From: Candidatus Methylomirabilota bacterium
GTDB taxonomy: Bacteria > Methylomirabilota > Methylomirabilia > Methylomirabilales > Methylomirabilaceae
DNA: 10,747 bases
Direction of reading: 5' to 3'
NCBI GenBank assembly: GCA_003105305.1
Contig: PQAQ01000271.1
Coordinates: forward strand, 1 to 10,747
Of the stretch, positions 1-6,690 are shown piece by piece. The notes beneath the pieces were generated by a model. The model was not told the DNA's origin, did no database searches, and worked only from the letters and a program-made list of their open reading frames with translations. Each line of letters opens with the position of its first letter. Positions within the stretch are counted from its first letter, which is position 1. Both the position numbers and the translations under genes were made by a program.

Positions 1-249
1 CGCAACGGCGATGATAAAAATGTGATCTGCTTCGATTGAGTAGAGGAGTTTGTACGGGAACTTATGGAGCAAGCATTTCCTGACCTCGCCGCGCTCGATC
101 GACCACACCTTCGGATACTCAGAAATTCTGGTTGCTGCCTTCCTCACTTCTTCTCGAAATCGTCTGCCGAGGCCTTCATATTCACGTTCGTAATAGTGCG
201 CGGCATCATTCAATTCCTGCTTGGCATATGTCGAGAAGCTAACCTTCAT
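1..249 (-). CDS. ParE/RelE-family toxin of a type II toxin-antitoxin system, partial (3' end outside window)
   Basis: The reading frame opens at an ATG at 247-249 and stays open for 83 codons to the window edge, so the C-terminus is missing. The protein starts MKVSFSTYAKQELNDAAHYY. It continues with a helical GLGRRFREEVRKA stretch, then the beta-strand block RKCLLHKFPYKLLYSIE followed by HIFIIAVA, which is the typical layout of the ParE/RelE toxin fold (usually about 95-100 residues). ParE-type members poison gyrase and RelE-type members cut mRNA on the ribosome; the sequence alone does not tell which. The ATG overlaps the antitoxin stop codon as ATGA, so the two are almost certainly translationally coupled. 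The gene is AT-richer than the operon to its right, which suggests acquisition. The family call is firm; the target is unknown. Confidence 0.88.
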   Translation of the reverse strand, partial: MKVSFSTYAKQELNDAAHYYEREYEGLGRRFREEVRKAATRISEYPKVWSIERGEVRKCLLHKFPYKLLYSIEADHIFIIAVA

Positions 250-455
250 GTTTCGTCCTGGAAGATTTCCTCCATTGGTATGCCCTCTAATCTACCTTCT
301 CTGTACGCCTTAAGCCTTTTTTCCGCCTCTTCAGCCCAAATATCATCGAGTTTCTTATCTGGTTCGTCTAGGCTTTTCAGTAGACCCTCAACGACGGTGA
401 ACCTTTCTTCCGGTTTGAGTTGTAAAGCTCGCTCAAGAATTTCTTTAGTTCCCAT
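246..455 (-). CDS. Antitoxin, putative addiction-module component (Unstab_antitox / TIGR02574 type)
   Basis: This 69-residue acidic protein is the cognate antitoxin of the toxin that follows it. The pattern LKPEERFTVVEGLLKSLDEP at about residues 13-32, then a D-IWAEEAEKRL-AYREG stretch and an IPMEEIF ending, is the hallmark of the small addiction-module component family (PF09720/TIGR02574, recalled from memory). These antitoxins pair with RelE/ParE toxins: the C-terminal helix wraps the toxin and the complex usually represses its own promoter. The start ATG (453-455) has a GAGG about nine bases upstream. The stop overlaps the toxin start by four bases. A matching promoter lies about 90-115 bp upstream. 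The two-gene order antitoxin-toxin is standard. Confidence 0.9.
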   Translation of the reverse strand: MGTKEILERALQLKPEERFTVVEGLLKSLDEPDKKLDDIWAEEAEKRLKAYREGRLEGIPMEEIFQDET

Positions 456-542
456 TCTAATTTACCTCACTTTCTTTTGATCTATTATTGGCAAGTATCT
501 CAGTCGGTGTATCACCATCCAATACGTTGAACGACTGCGGTG

Positions 543-571
543 ATTCTGCTGGTTTTTCGAGAACTTGTCAA
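543..571 (-). promoter_or_regulatory. Sigma70-type promoter of the toxin-antitoxin pair
   Basis: On the minus strand a perfect -35 hexamer TTGACA (566-571) is followed by an exact 17-bp spacer and a -10 hexamer CAGAAT (543-548, 4 of 6 consensus). Transcription would begin near 535 and leave an 80-base leader before the antitoxin ATG at 455. A short GGTG-TAT-CACC inverted repeat at 506-516 in the leader could be an operator for the antitoxin, but its 4-bp arms make this weak. Seen by eye, not scored by a program. Confidence 0.6.
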
Positions 572-628
572 GTCCACCTACACCACTTTGAGCGGCAGGC
601 GGGAGAAGCGATGCGGTGTAATGTGAGG

Positions 629-655
629 TTGAATCGAGGGGTTAAGTGTGATAAC
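629..655 (+). promoter_or_regulatory. Weak candidate promoter for the selA operon
   Basis: The 456-720 gap separates two divergent units, so a plus-strand promoter for selA should lie here. The best I can find is TTGAAT (629-634), a short 15-bp spacer, and GATAAC (650-655) preceded by an extended -10 TG at 647-648. The spacer is suboptimal and the match imperfect. Nothing else is evident in 572-720 apart from a GAGAG-type weak ribosome site ahead of the GTG at 721. Confidence 0.22.
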
Positions 656-720
656 GTGACGGGCAAGTAGGCGTCAGCTAACAGCTTTCCGAGATCAGCC
701 ATCGGTGAGAGACAGATAAC

Positions 721-2142
721 GTGTCCGTGGATAGTGGAACCAGGCTCCTCCTCAGGCAGCTTCCTTCGGTGGATGAGCTGTTGCAGGAGCCCTCGATCCG
801 CGAGACGGCACAGGAGCTGCCGCGATGGGCGGTCGTTGAGGCGATCCGGGAGGTGCTGGAGCGTTGTCGCCGAATGATCGCCAACGGTCAATCCGGCTCG
901 GCTGAGGTTACGCTGCCATCCAGAGCCGAGGTGGTTGCCGAAGTGCAGGCGATCGCCAAGCGACTGAATCGTCCTACCATGCGGCGGGTCATCAACGCGA
1001 CAGGCGTTGTCATCCATACGAACCTGGGTCGCGCCCCGCTGGCCGAGGCGGCCATCGAGCGGGTGGTTGAGACGGCGCGGGGCTACTCGAATCTGGAGTA
1101 CGACCTTGAACGGGGGAACCGCGGATCTCGACAGGAACATGTCGAACAGCTCCTCTGTCGTCTTACCGGAGCCGAAGCGGCGTTTGCGGTCAACAATAAT
1201 GCGGCGGCGGTGTTGCTCACCATCAATACGCTCGCCGAAGGGAAGGAAGTGATCGTCTCGCGTGGGGAGTTGGTGGAGATTGGCGACTCGTTCCGGATTC
1301 CGGATATTATGCGTCGCGCAGGTGGGATTCTGCGGGAGGTCGGGACCACCAATCGAACCTACCTGAGGGATTACGAGGAGGCTGTCAGCCCGGCGAGCGC
1401 GATCATCCTGAAGGTCCATACCAGCAACTTCCGCATCCAGGGCTTTACCAATCAGGTGCCGGTGACGGAGTTGGCCGGCTTGGGCGAGAAGACAGGACTG
1501 CCGGTGGTGGAGGATATCGGGAGCGGCGCCCTGATCGATCTCTCGCGGCGTGGTTTGTCCAGGGAACCGATGCCTTCGGAGAGCATCCGCGCCGGAGCGG
1601 ATCTCGTAACCTTTAGCGGGGACAAGCTGCTGGGCGGGCCGCAGGCAGGCCTGACCGTAGGGAAGCGGCCATTGGTGGAGCGACTTCGCCGCAATCCGCT
1701 TGCGCGCGCGGTGCGGATCGATAAGCTGTCGTTGGCCGCGCTGGAGGCGACGCTGCGTCTCTATCTCGATGAAGGGCAGGCCGTTGCCCGCGTTCCGGTG
1801 CTTCGCGCGCTGGTGATGCCGTTGCAGGAGATTGAACGGCGGGCCCGGTATCTGCGCGACCGGATTACTAAGCTCGCTTCGGACCGCCTGGAGATCTCAA
1901 TTATCGAGGGAAGTTCGGAGGTCGGCGGCGGCGCGCTGCCCCTCGAGACGATTCCGACGCGACTGGTCGCCGTGCAGGGCGTTCACGTAAGCGCGCCGGT
2001 GTTGGAAGAACGCCTGCGCCGGACTGATCCCCCGGTGATGGTGCGGATCAAGGACGATCGGATCGTCCTTGATCCGCGCACCGTGTCGGGCGACGAGCTT
2101 GATATGCTGGCCGATCTGGTGGTTGCGGCTGCAGCGGCGTAG
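721..2142 (+). CDS. selA: L-seryl-tRNA(Sec) selenium transferase (selenocysteine synthase)
   Basis: SelA is a PLP enzyme that converts seryl-tRNA(Sec) to selenocysteinyl-tRNA(Sec) using selenophosphate, in the cytoplasm, as a large ring oligomer. The 473 residues match the family's usual length of about 460-470. The N-terminal domain shows LRQLPSVDELL (residues 12-22). The catalytic domain shows INATGVVIHTNLGRAPL, the NNNAAAVLL stretch, and FSGDKLLGGPQAG with the PLP lysine at K302. The C-terminus ends PVMVRIKDDRIVLDPRTV, as in typical SelA. The start is the GTG at 721 with a weak GAGAG-type ribosome site; a second GTG at 727 is possible. It heads the plus-strand operon, 48 bp before tmk. selB, selC and selD are not in the window, so the rest of the pathway must be elsewhere. 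A perfect 17-bp inverted repeat is embedded at codons 441-453. Confidence 0.96.
   Translation: MSVDSGTRLLLRQLPSVDELLQEPSIRETAQELPRWAVVEAIREVLERCRRMIANGQSGSAEVTLPSRAEVVAEVQAIAKRLNRPTMRRVINATGVVIHTNLGRAPLAEAAIERVVETARGYSNLEYDLERGNRGSRQEHVEQLLCRLTGAEAAFAVNNNAAAVLLTINTLAEGKEVIVSRGELVEIGDSFRIPDIMRRAGGILREVGTTNRTYLRDYEEAVSPASAIILKVHTSNFRIQGFTNQVPVTELAGLGEKTGLPVVEDIGSGALIDLSRRGLSREPMPSESIRAGADLVTFSGDKLLGGPQAGLTVGKRPLVERLRRNPLARAVRIDKLSLAALEATLRLYLDEGQAVARVPVLRALVMPLQEIERRARYLRDRITKLASDRLEISIIEGSSEVGGGALPLETIPTRLVAVQGVHVSAPVLEERLRRTDPPVMVRIKDDRIVLDPRTVSGDELDMLADLVVAAAAA
2043..2077. repeat. Perfect 17-bp inverted repeat with a 1-base centre inside selA
   Basis: The left arm GCGGATCAAGGACGATC (2043-2059) and the right arm (2061-2077) are exact reverse complements around the single base G2060, the middle base of the Arg447 codon. 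Pairing fails at 2042/2078. In RNA this gives a stem of about 16 bp with a three-base loop. No T-tract follows, so it is not a classical intrinsic terminator. It contains four GATC sites, starting at 2046, 2056, 2061 and 2071. It lies 63 bases before the selA stop and about 115 before the tmk start. Confidence 0.95.
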
Positions 2143-2178
2143 GGCGCGGCGTACGGTGTCCGGGTAGGATGCGGAATT

Positions 2179-2183
2179 GAGGT
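2179..2183 (+). promoter_or_regulatory. Ribosome binding site that decides the tmk start
   Basis: GAGGT lies seven bases before the ATG at 2191 and overlaps the upstream in-frame GTG at 2182. This favours 2191 over 2182 as the tmk initiation codon. Confidence 0.7.
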
Positions 2184-2190
2184 GGGAAAG

Positions 2191-2874
2191 ATGAGCGGGC
2201 TATTCGTCACCTTTGAGGGAGGCGAGGGGTCAGGGAAAACGACCCAGCTTACGCTGCTGGCGCGCCGCCTTCGCGCCTCCGGTCAAGAGGTCATCGAAAC
2301 GCACGATCCCGGCGGAACCGCGATCGGGAAAGAGATTCGGACGCTGCTGCTCGATCCGAGGTCGGCTCCAATAACGGCCGCTGCGGAACTGCTGCTGTAT
2401 GAGGCCAGCCGCGCTCAGCTTGCACGGGAAGTGATTGCGCCGGCCCTCGCGAGAGGAGCGATTGTGCTCTGCGACCGATTTACCGATTCGACGCTTGCGT
2501 ACCAGGGATATGGAAGAGACATCGATCTTGCTCTGATACGGCGGTTAAACCAGTTTGCCACCGATGGGCTTTCACCGGATCTGACCATCCTGTTCGACCT
2601 CGATCCGGAGATCGGACTGGCGCGGCGGGGGCGAGACGTGCGTTACGATGTCGCAAGGGCGCCAGACACGGGGTCGGCGTGGGACAGGATCGAAGCCGAA
2701 CCGCTCGACTTTCACCGGCGGGTCAGAGAGGGTTACCTGACGCTGGCGGGCGAAGAACCGGATCGAATCACTGTCATCGATGCGGGTGCGGATGCAACTG
2801 AGATCGAGGCGATTGTATGGAATCGGCTGGTCTGTCTTCGGTCGGTGCAACGATGCCGTTTGATGACGTTATAG
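2191..2874 (+). CDS. tmk: Thymidylate kinase (dTMP kinase)
   Basis: Phosphorylates dTMP to dTDP with ATP, the last step specific to dTTP synthesis, in the cytoplasm. From the ATG at 2191 the protein is 227 residues, slightly above the usual 205-215. The P-loop GGEGSGKTT is at residues 10-18. The DR(F/Y) motif, as DRFTDSTLAYQGYGR, begins at D95. The lid and C-terminal signature includes ARRGRD, then DRIEAEPLDFHRRVREGYL. A weaker in-frame GTG at 2182 would add three residues; the ribosome site supports 2191. The last 14 or so residues (after VWNRL) look unlike the family and are encoded within the 58-bp overlap with holB. tmk-holB adjacency is common in bacteria and links nucleotide supply with the replication clamp loader. 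Confidence 0.96.
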   Translation: MSGLFVTFEGGEGSGKTTQLTLLARRLRASGQEVIETHDPGGTAIGKEIRTLLLDPRSAPITAAAELLLYEASRAQLAREVIAPALARGAIVLCDRFTDSTLAYQGYGRDIDLALIRRLNQFATDGLSPDLTILFDLDPEIGLARRGRDVRYDVARAPDTGSAWDRIEAEPLDFHRRVREGYLTLAGEEPDRITVIDAGADATEIEAIVWNRLVCLRSVQRCRLMTL

Positions 2875-3890
2875 GGCAGGCACGAGCTGTCGGTTTCCTT
2901 CAGCGGGCGCTGACGACCGAACGAGTCGCTCACGCATATCTCTTTACCGGGCCCGCTGGCGTAGGCAAACGAGTCGCCGCACTTGCCTTCGCGCAGGCGC
3001 TCAACTGCGAGGTGAGACAGCGATCAGGCGATAGCCGTCGGCTGACAGCGGCGGCGGATGGATGCGGGGAGTGCCGCGCCTGTCGCAACATCGCCAACGG
3101 ACAACATCCGGACGTACAGATGATCGAACCGGACGGCACAACCGTAAAGATTGAACAGATACGGACCCTCGAGGCCGACGCGGCGCTGGTTCCCTATGAG
3201 GGCCTGTGGAAGGTATTTATACTCGATAAGGCCGAGCGCATGATGGAGCCGGCGGCCAATGCGCTCCTCAAGACACTGGAGGAGCCGGCCAAGGATACTG
3301 TATTCGTTCTCCTGACCAGCGCGGTCGCGGCCCTGCTTCCGACCATCGTCTCTCGATGTCAGGTCGTCACGTTCTCCCCACTTCCGCACGGGCAGATCGA
3401 GGCGCTGTTGAGAGCGCAAGGAATGGAAGCGGCTCAGGCCCGACTGATCGCGTCGTTAAGCCGGGGCAGCATCGAGCGCGCCCTCAGCCCGGAGGTAGCG
3501 TCCCTGCCCGCGATGCGGGATCTGCTGCTCGAAGGACTACGGCAAGGGTTTCAGGACGGACCCGCCGCTCTCATTGAACTGGCCGAAAAACTGGCGAAGG
3601 ATCGGGAGACGCTTCAGCAGCAGTTGGAACTGCTATCGGCCTGGTTTCGTGATCTCATGGTTGCCAAGGCATCCGGACGACGAGAGTGGCTGGTGAACGA
3701 CGATCGCGGTGACGCAGTTGCTCGCCAGGCGGATGGCCTGCCGATGGACGCCATCCTGGATGGACTTCACATGGTCCACGCGGCGATGGACAACATGACC
3801 CGCAACGCGAATCCGCGCCTAGTAATGGAGGATCTGTTGCTTCGGTTACGGGATAAACTGTCGTTCGACCTTTTGCCGGTGTCAGCATGA
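2817..3890 (+). CDS. holB: DNA polymerase III delta' subunit (clamp loader)
   Basis: Delta' is the AAA+ stator subunit of the replicative clamp loader that opens and loads the beta clamp. The 357-residue protein starts the domain with PFDDVIGQ. It has an intact Walker A GPAGVGKR (residues 45-52), a zinc module with C64, C83, C86 and C89 (CGECRAC), a Walker-B-like VFILDKAERM and the SRCQ motif. E. coli delta' lacks a working P-loop, so this one resembles DnaX more in that respect, but it has no C-terminal tau extension and its tmk/ricT context fits HolB. Start 2817 has GAGG seven bases upstream; an alternative ATG at 2853 (MPFDDV) would remove 12 atypical residues and most of the overlap with tmk. 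The spacing between C64 and C83 is longer than usual. The stop overlaps ricT as ATGA. Confidence 0.92.
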   Translation: MESAGLSSVGATMPFDDVIGQARAVGFLQRALTTERVAHAYLFTGPAGVGKRVAALAFAQALNCEVRQRSGDSRRLTAAADGCGECRACRNIANGQHPDVQMIEPDGTTVKIEQIRTLEADAALVPYEGLWKVFILDKAERMMEPAANALLKTLEEPAKDTVFVLLTSAVAALLPTIVSRCQVVTFSPLPHGQIEALLRAQGMEAAQARLIASLSRGSIERALSPEVASLPAMRDLLLEGLRQGFQDGPAALIELAEKLAKDRETLQQQLELLSAWFRDLMVAKASGRREWLVNDDRGDAVARQADGLPMDAILDGLHMVHAAMDNMTRNANPRLVMEDLLLRLRDKLSFDLLPVSA

Positions 3891-4783
3891 AAACGGTGCG
3901 CATCAGCCTGGGAGAGACCGAATATCAAGAGGAACATTACGATCCTCGAGGGGTAAAGGTCCGGCCCGGCGACTACGTGGTAGTTGAGACCAGGTGGGGA
4001 CAGGGGTTGGGCCGGGTCTTCTCGACCTTCCCGCTCTTTCCCGAGCGCAAGATCACAGAGCCGCTACCGGCTGTACTCCGCGTGGCGACTGCTCGGGATC
4101 GCGCCAATGAGGAGCGTGTCAGGCGTCTGGAAACGGACGGCAGAGCCTCGTGCTCGCGGAAGATTGCGGAATTAGAGCTGCCGATGAAGCTGGTCGATGT
4201 CAAGGCCAGCCTCGATCGGAGCAAAGTCACGTTCTATTTCTATGCCGACGAGCGGATCGATTTCCGCGAATTGGTGAAGGGATTGGCCCAACAGCTCCGC
4301 ACCCGTATCGAGATGCGACAGATCCGGGCCCGGGATGTCGGCAGCAAGTTGGGCTGCGTCGGTCCGTGCGGGCGCGAACTGTGCTGTAAGACCTTTCTCA
4401 AGGAGTTCGATCCGATCTCGGTTCGAATGGCCAAAGATCAAAACCTCCCCCTGAATCCGAGTAAGCTGGCAGGGATGTGCGGGCGGCTGAAGTGCTGTCT
4501 TCGCTATGAGCACTCGATGTACGAGGAGGTCAAGCGTCGCCTGCCCAAGGTCGGATCCCCGGTCGAGGCGCCCGAGGGGATCGGGATTGTGAAGACGAGA
4601 AACCTGCTGACGGAGACGCTGGTGATCGAACTGGAGGACGGCGCGCAGATCACCGTCAAGGCTGCCGATCTGATCCATGTCGGCCCGCCCCTGGACGACG
4701 CGGACGCGCCCCGGAGCGGTTGCGGCAGCGGTTACGGCAACGGCGGCTTCAGAGTTGGTCCCATACCGGACCCCACCAACTGA
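3887..4783 (+). CDS. ricT: PSP1-domain protein RicT (YaaT family), probable iron-sulfur protein
   Basis: In Bacillus, RicT (YaaT) joins RicA and RicF in an Fe-S complex that assists RNase Y in mRNA maturation; in other phyla the role is less clear. The 298-residue protein has the PSP1 core GVKVRPGDYVVVET near residues 23-36. It also has the family's cysteine-rich signature: GCVGPCGRELCCK (C157, C161, C166, C167), then MCGRLKCC (C198, C203, C204), followed by LRYE. These cysteines are the candidate cluster ligands. The C-terminus ends in a Gly-rich SGCGSGYGNGG tail made by a 12-bp tandem repeat, which is not part of the conserved domain. The ATG overlaps the holB stop, and the stop shares a base with the metG start, so it is coupled on both sides. 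RicA and RicF homologues are not in the window. Confidence 0.93.
   Translation: MKTVRISLGETEYQEEHYDPRGVKVRPGDYVVVETRWGQGLGRVFSTFPLFPERKITEPLPAVLRVATARDRANEERVRRLETDGRASCSRKIAELELPMKLVDVKASLDRSKVTFYFYADERIDFRELVKGLAQQLRTRIEMRQIRARDVGSKLGCVGPCGRELCCKTFLKEFDPISVRMAKDQNLPLNPSKLAGMCGRLKCCLRYEHSMYEEVKRRLPKVGSPVEAPEGIGIVKTRNLLTETLVIELEDGAQITVKAADLIHVGPPLDDADAPRSGCGSGYGNGGFRVGPIPDPTN
4715..4738 (+). repeat. 12-bp tandem repeat in the ricT tail
   Basis: AGCGGTTGCGGC (4715-4726) is followed directly by AGCGGTTACGGC (4727-4738), one mismatch apart, then a decayed partial third unit AACGGCGGC. In frame this codes SGCG-SGYG-NGG, the Gly-rich end of RicT. It is a short slippage-type repeat. Confidence 0.7.
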
Positions 4784-6690
4784 TGAGCGACGAAACCTTC
4801 TATCTGACTACCCCCATCTACTACGTCAACGCGACCCCGCATCTGGGACACGCCTACACCACTATCCTGGCTGATACCATGGCTCGCTTCCAGAAGCTTC
4901 GGCTGGGGACTGAGCAGGTCTATTTCCTCACCGGGACAGACGAGCACGGTGACAAGATCGTTCAGGCGGCTGCGCAGGCCGGTGAGAGTCCACAGGCCTA
5001 TGTCGATCGAATCAGCGGCATCTTTCTGGAGACGTGGGCGCGGCTGGGACTGGCGCCGAATCAATTCATTCGAACGACCGGCGAACCGCACAAGCGGGCT
5101 GTCCAGCGATTCCTGCAACAGATCTACGACGCCGGGGATATCTATTTCGGGGAGTACGGCGGGCATTACTGCTTTGGCTGCGAGCGTTTTTATACCGAGA
5201 AAGAACTCGAGGACGGTAAATGCCCTGATCATCAGACGACCCCAACCTTTATCAAGGAACAGAACTACTTCTTTCGAATGGGGAAATATCAGGAGTGGCT
5301 GATCGACCATATCCACCGCCATCCTGACTTCATCCGGCCGGAGCGCTATCGGAACGAGGTTCTGGCCTTTCTCAGAGAGCCGCTGGAGGACCTGTGCATC
5401 TCGCGGCCTGCCGCACGCCTGACGTGGGGGATCCCGCTCCCCTTTGATGATCGATATGTCACCTACGTCTGGTTCGACGCCCTCATCAACTACATTTCCG
5501 CGCTGGGGTGGCCGGACGGTGACGCGTTCCGGCGTTTCTGGCCTGCCCAGCATCTGATCGCCAAGGATATCCTGAAACCGCACGCCATCTACTGGCCGAC
5601 CATGCTGAAGGCCGCCGGGTTGCCGCCATTTCGGCACCTGAACGTCCACGGCTACTGGCGGATCGAAGAGGCCAAGATGTCGAAGAGTCGAGGGACGGTT
5701 GTTCGGCCCCTTGATCTTGCGGATAAGTACGGCGTTGACGCGTTTCGGTACTTCGTGCTGCGGGAGATGACGTTCGGCCTGGATGCCGGCTTCAGCGAGG
5801 ACGCGCTTGTAGCCCGACTGAATGCGGATCTGGCGAATGACCTTGGGAATCTGTACAGCCGCGTGCTGAAGCTGATCCGGCGATACTACGGTGGTACCGT
5901 TACTCATGCGTCTGATAATGGAGAGTTGGCTGATGCGGTGCACACTGCCGCCGCGGCGGTTGCAGCCGCTATGGAGCGCTTCGCGTATAGTGAGGCGCTG
6001 GCGGCCATCTGGAGCCTGATCTCGTCGACGAACAAATACTTGGTGACCAACGAACCGTGGAAGTCCGATCCGGAGGATGCACGAACCAAAGAGGTACTGT
6101 TCACGGCTGCAGAGATCCTTCATGCCACCGCCACACTCTTGTGGCCGTTTCTGCCTCAGACGGCAGAGCGAATGCTCCAAGGCTTGGGCGCCCCAAATTC
6201 GACGGCATCGATTCATTTTCACGACATCGGTTCGCTCCTGAAAGGGAGACAGACAGGGCAGTGGCAGGTGGGGGAGGTGCCGTCGCTCTTTCCTCGCATC
6301 CAGGCGACCGTTGCCAAGCCGCCTGCAGTGGAGAAGAAGTCGGCGCCTGCGCCGGAGGTCACACCGGAGCAGATTACGATTGAGGACTTTCGGCGGGTCG
6401 ATCTGCGCGTGGCGGAGGTGATTGAGGCGGAGGCGATCAAGGGATCGAAGAAGTTGGTTAAGCTGCGGGTCAAACTTAACGACGAAGAGCGGACTGTGGT
6501 CGCAGGCTTGAAAGAACACTATCCGCCAGAAAGCTGGGCCGGAAAGCGGATCATCCTGGTCGCCAATCTGAAGCCGACCAGCCTGATGGGGATCACGTCT
6601 CAGGGGATGGTGCTCGCCGCCGAAGACGACGGCCGAATTGTGCTGCTTGCGCCCGAGCAGCCGATTTCCTCAGGCTCTAAGGTCCGCTGA
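4783..6690 (+). CDS. metG: Methionyl-tRNA synthetase with fused C-terminal tRNA-binding domain
   Basis: Charges tRNA(Met), including the initiator, with methionine. The protein is 635 residues from the ATG at 4783. The class I signature is HLGH at residues 20-23 and KMSKS at 298-302. A single zinc knuckle is formed by C130-F-G-C133 and C147-P-D-H150, the one-knuckle arrangement rather than the two-knuckle E. coli form. A Pro/Ala/Lys-rich linker near residues 505-530 leads to an OB-fold (Trbp111/EMAP-like) domain from about 531 to the end, with DFRRVDLRVAEV and NLKPTSLMGITSQGM; this domain dimerises and binds tRNA. A TTG 21 codons upstream is open in frame but lies in the ricT tail and adds an Arg-rich extension unlike the family. 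The start overlaps the ricT stop by one base (TGATG). metG-tatD adjacency is widely conserved. Confidence 0.97.
   Translation: MSDETFYLTTPIYYVNATPHLGHAYTTILADTMARFQKLRLGTEQVYFLTGTDEHGDKIVQAAAQAGESPQAYVDRISGIFLETWARLGLAPNQFIRTTGEPHKRAVQRFLQQIYDAGDIYFGEYGGHYCFGCERFYTEKELEDGKCPDHQTTPTFIKEQNYFFRMGKYQEWLIDHIHRHPDFIRPERYRNEVLAFLREPLEDLCISRPAARLTWGIPLPFDDRYVTYVWFDALINYISALGWPDGDAFRRFWPAQHLIAKDILKPHAIYWPTMLKAAGLPPFRHLNVHGYWRIEEAKMSKSRGTVVRPLDLADKYGVDAFRYFVLREMTFGLDAGFSEDALVARLNADLANDLGNLYSRVLKLIRRYYGGTVTHASDNGELADAVHTAAAAVAAAMERFAYSEALAAIWSLISSTNKYLVTNEPWKSDPEDARTKEVLFTAAEILHATATLLWPFLPQTAERMLQGLGAPNSTASIHFHDIGSLLKGRQTGQWQVGEVPSLFPRIQATVAKPPAVEKKSAPAPEVTPEQITIEDFRRVDLRVAEVIEAEAIKGSKKLVKLRVKLNDEERTVVAGLKEHYPPESWAGKRIILVANLKPTSLMGITSQGMVLAAEDDGRIVLLAPEQPISSGSKVR

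Noticed and set aside
672..690. GTCAGCTAACAGC motif in the selA leader as part of a dispersed repeat family, similar to the GGCTGACAGC in holB
   Set aside because: The shared core is too short and the two copies differ. A genome-wide count would be needed to claim a family.
568..1419. 283-codon open frame antisense to selA, ending at a TGA that could be read through into a further open stretch
   Set aside because: Most of it mirrors selA and lacks domain features. The in-frame TGA has no visible SECIS-like hairpin after it, so a selenocysteine reading is unsupported.
4720..4782. TTG-initiated 21-residue N-terminal extension of MetG
   Set aside because: It lies inside the ricT repeat tail and is Arg/Gln-rich. 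MSDETFYLTTPIYY at 4783 is the normal MetG beginning.
5946..5957. GC-only palindrome CCGCCGCGGCGG in metG
   Set aside because: Arises from an Ala-codon run in an Ala-rich helix; short and expected by composition.
4732..6519. 595-codon open frame antisense to metG
   Set aside because: It mirrors metG codon by codon and its product is Arg/Gln/Leu-rich with no recognisable domain. metG has every expected motif, so this is a GC-bias shadow.
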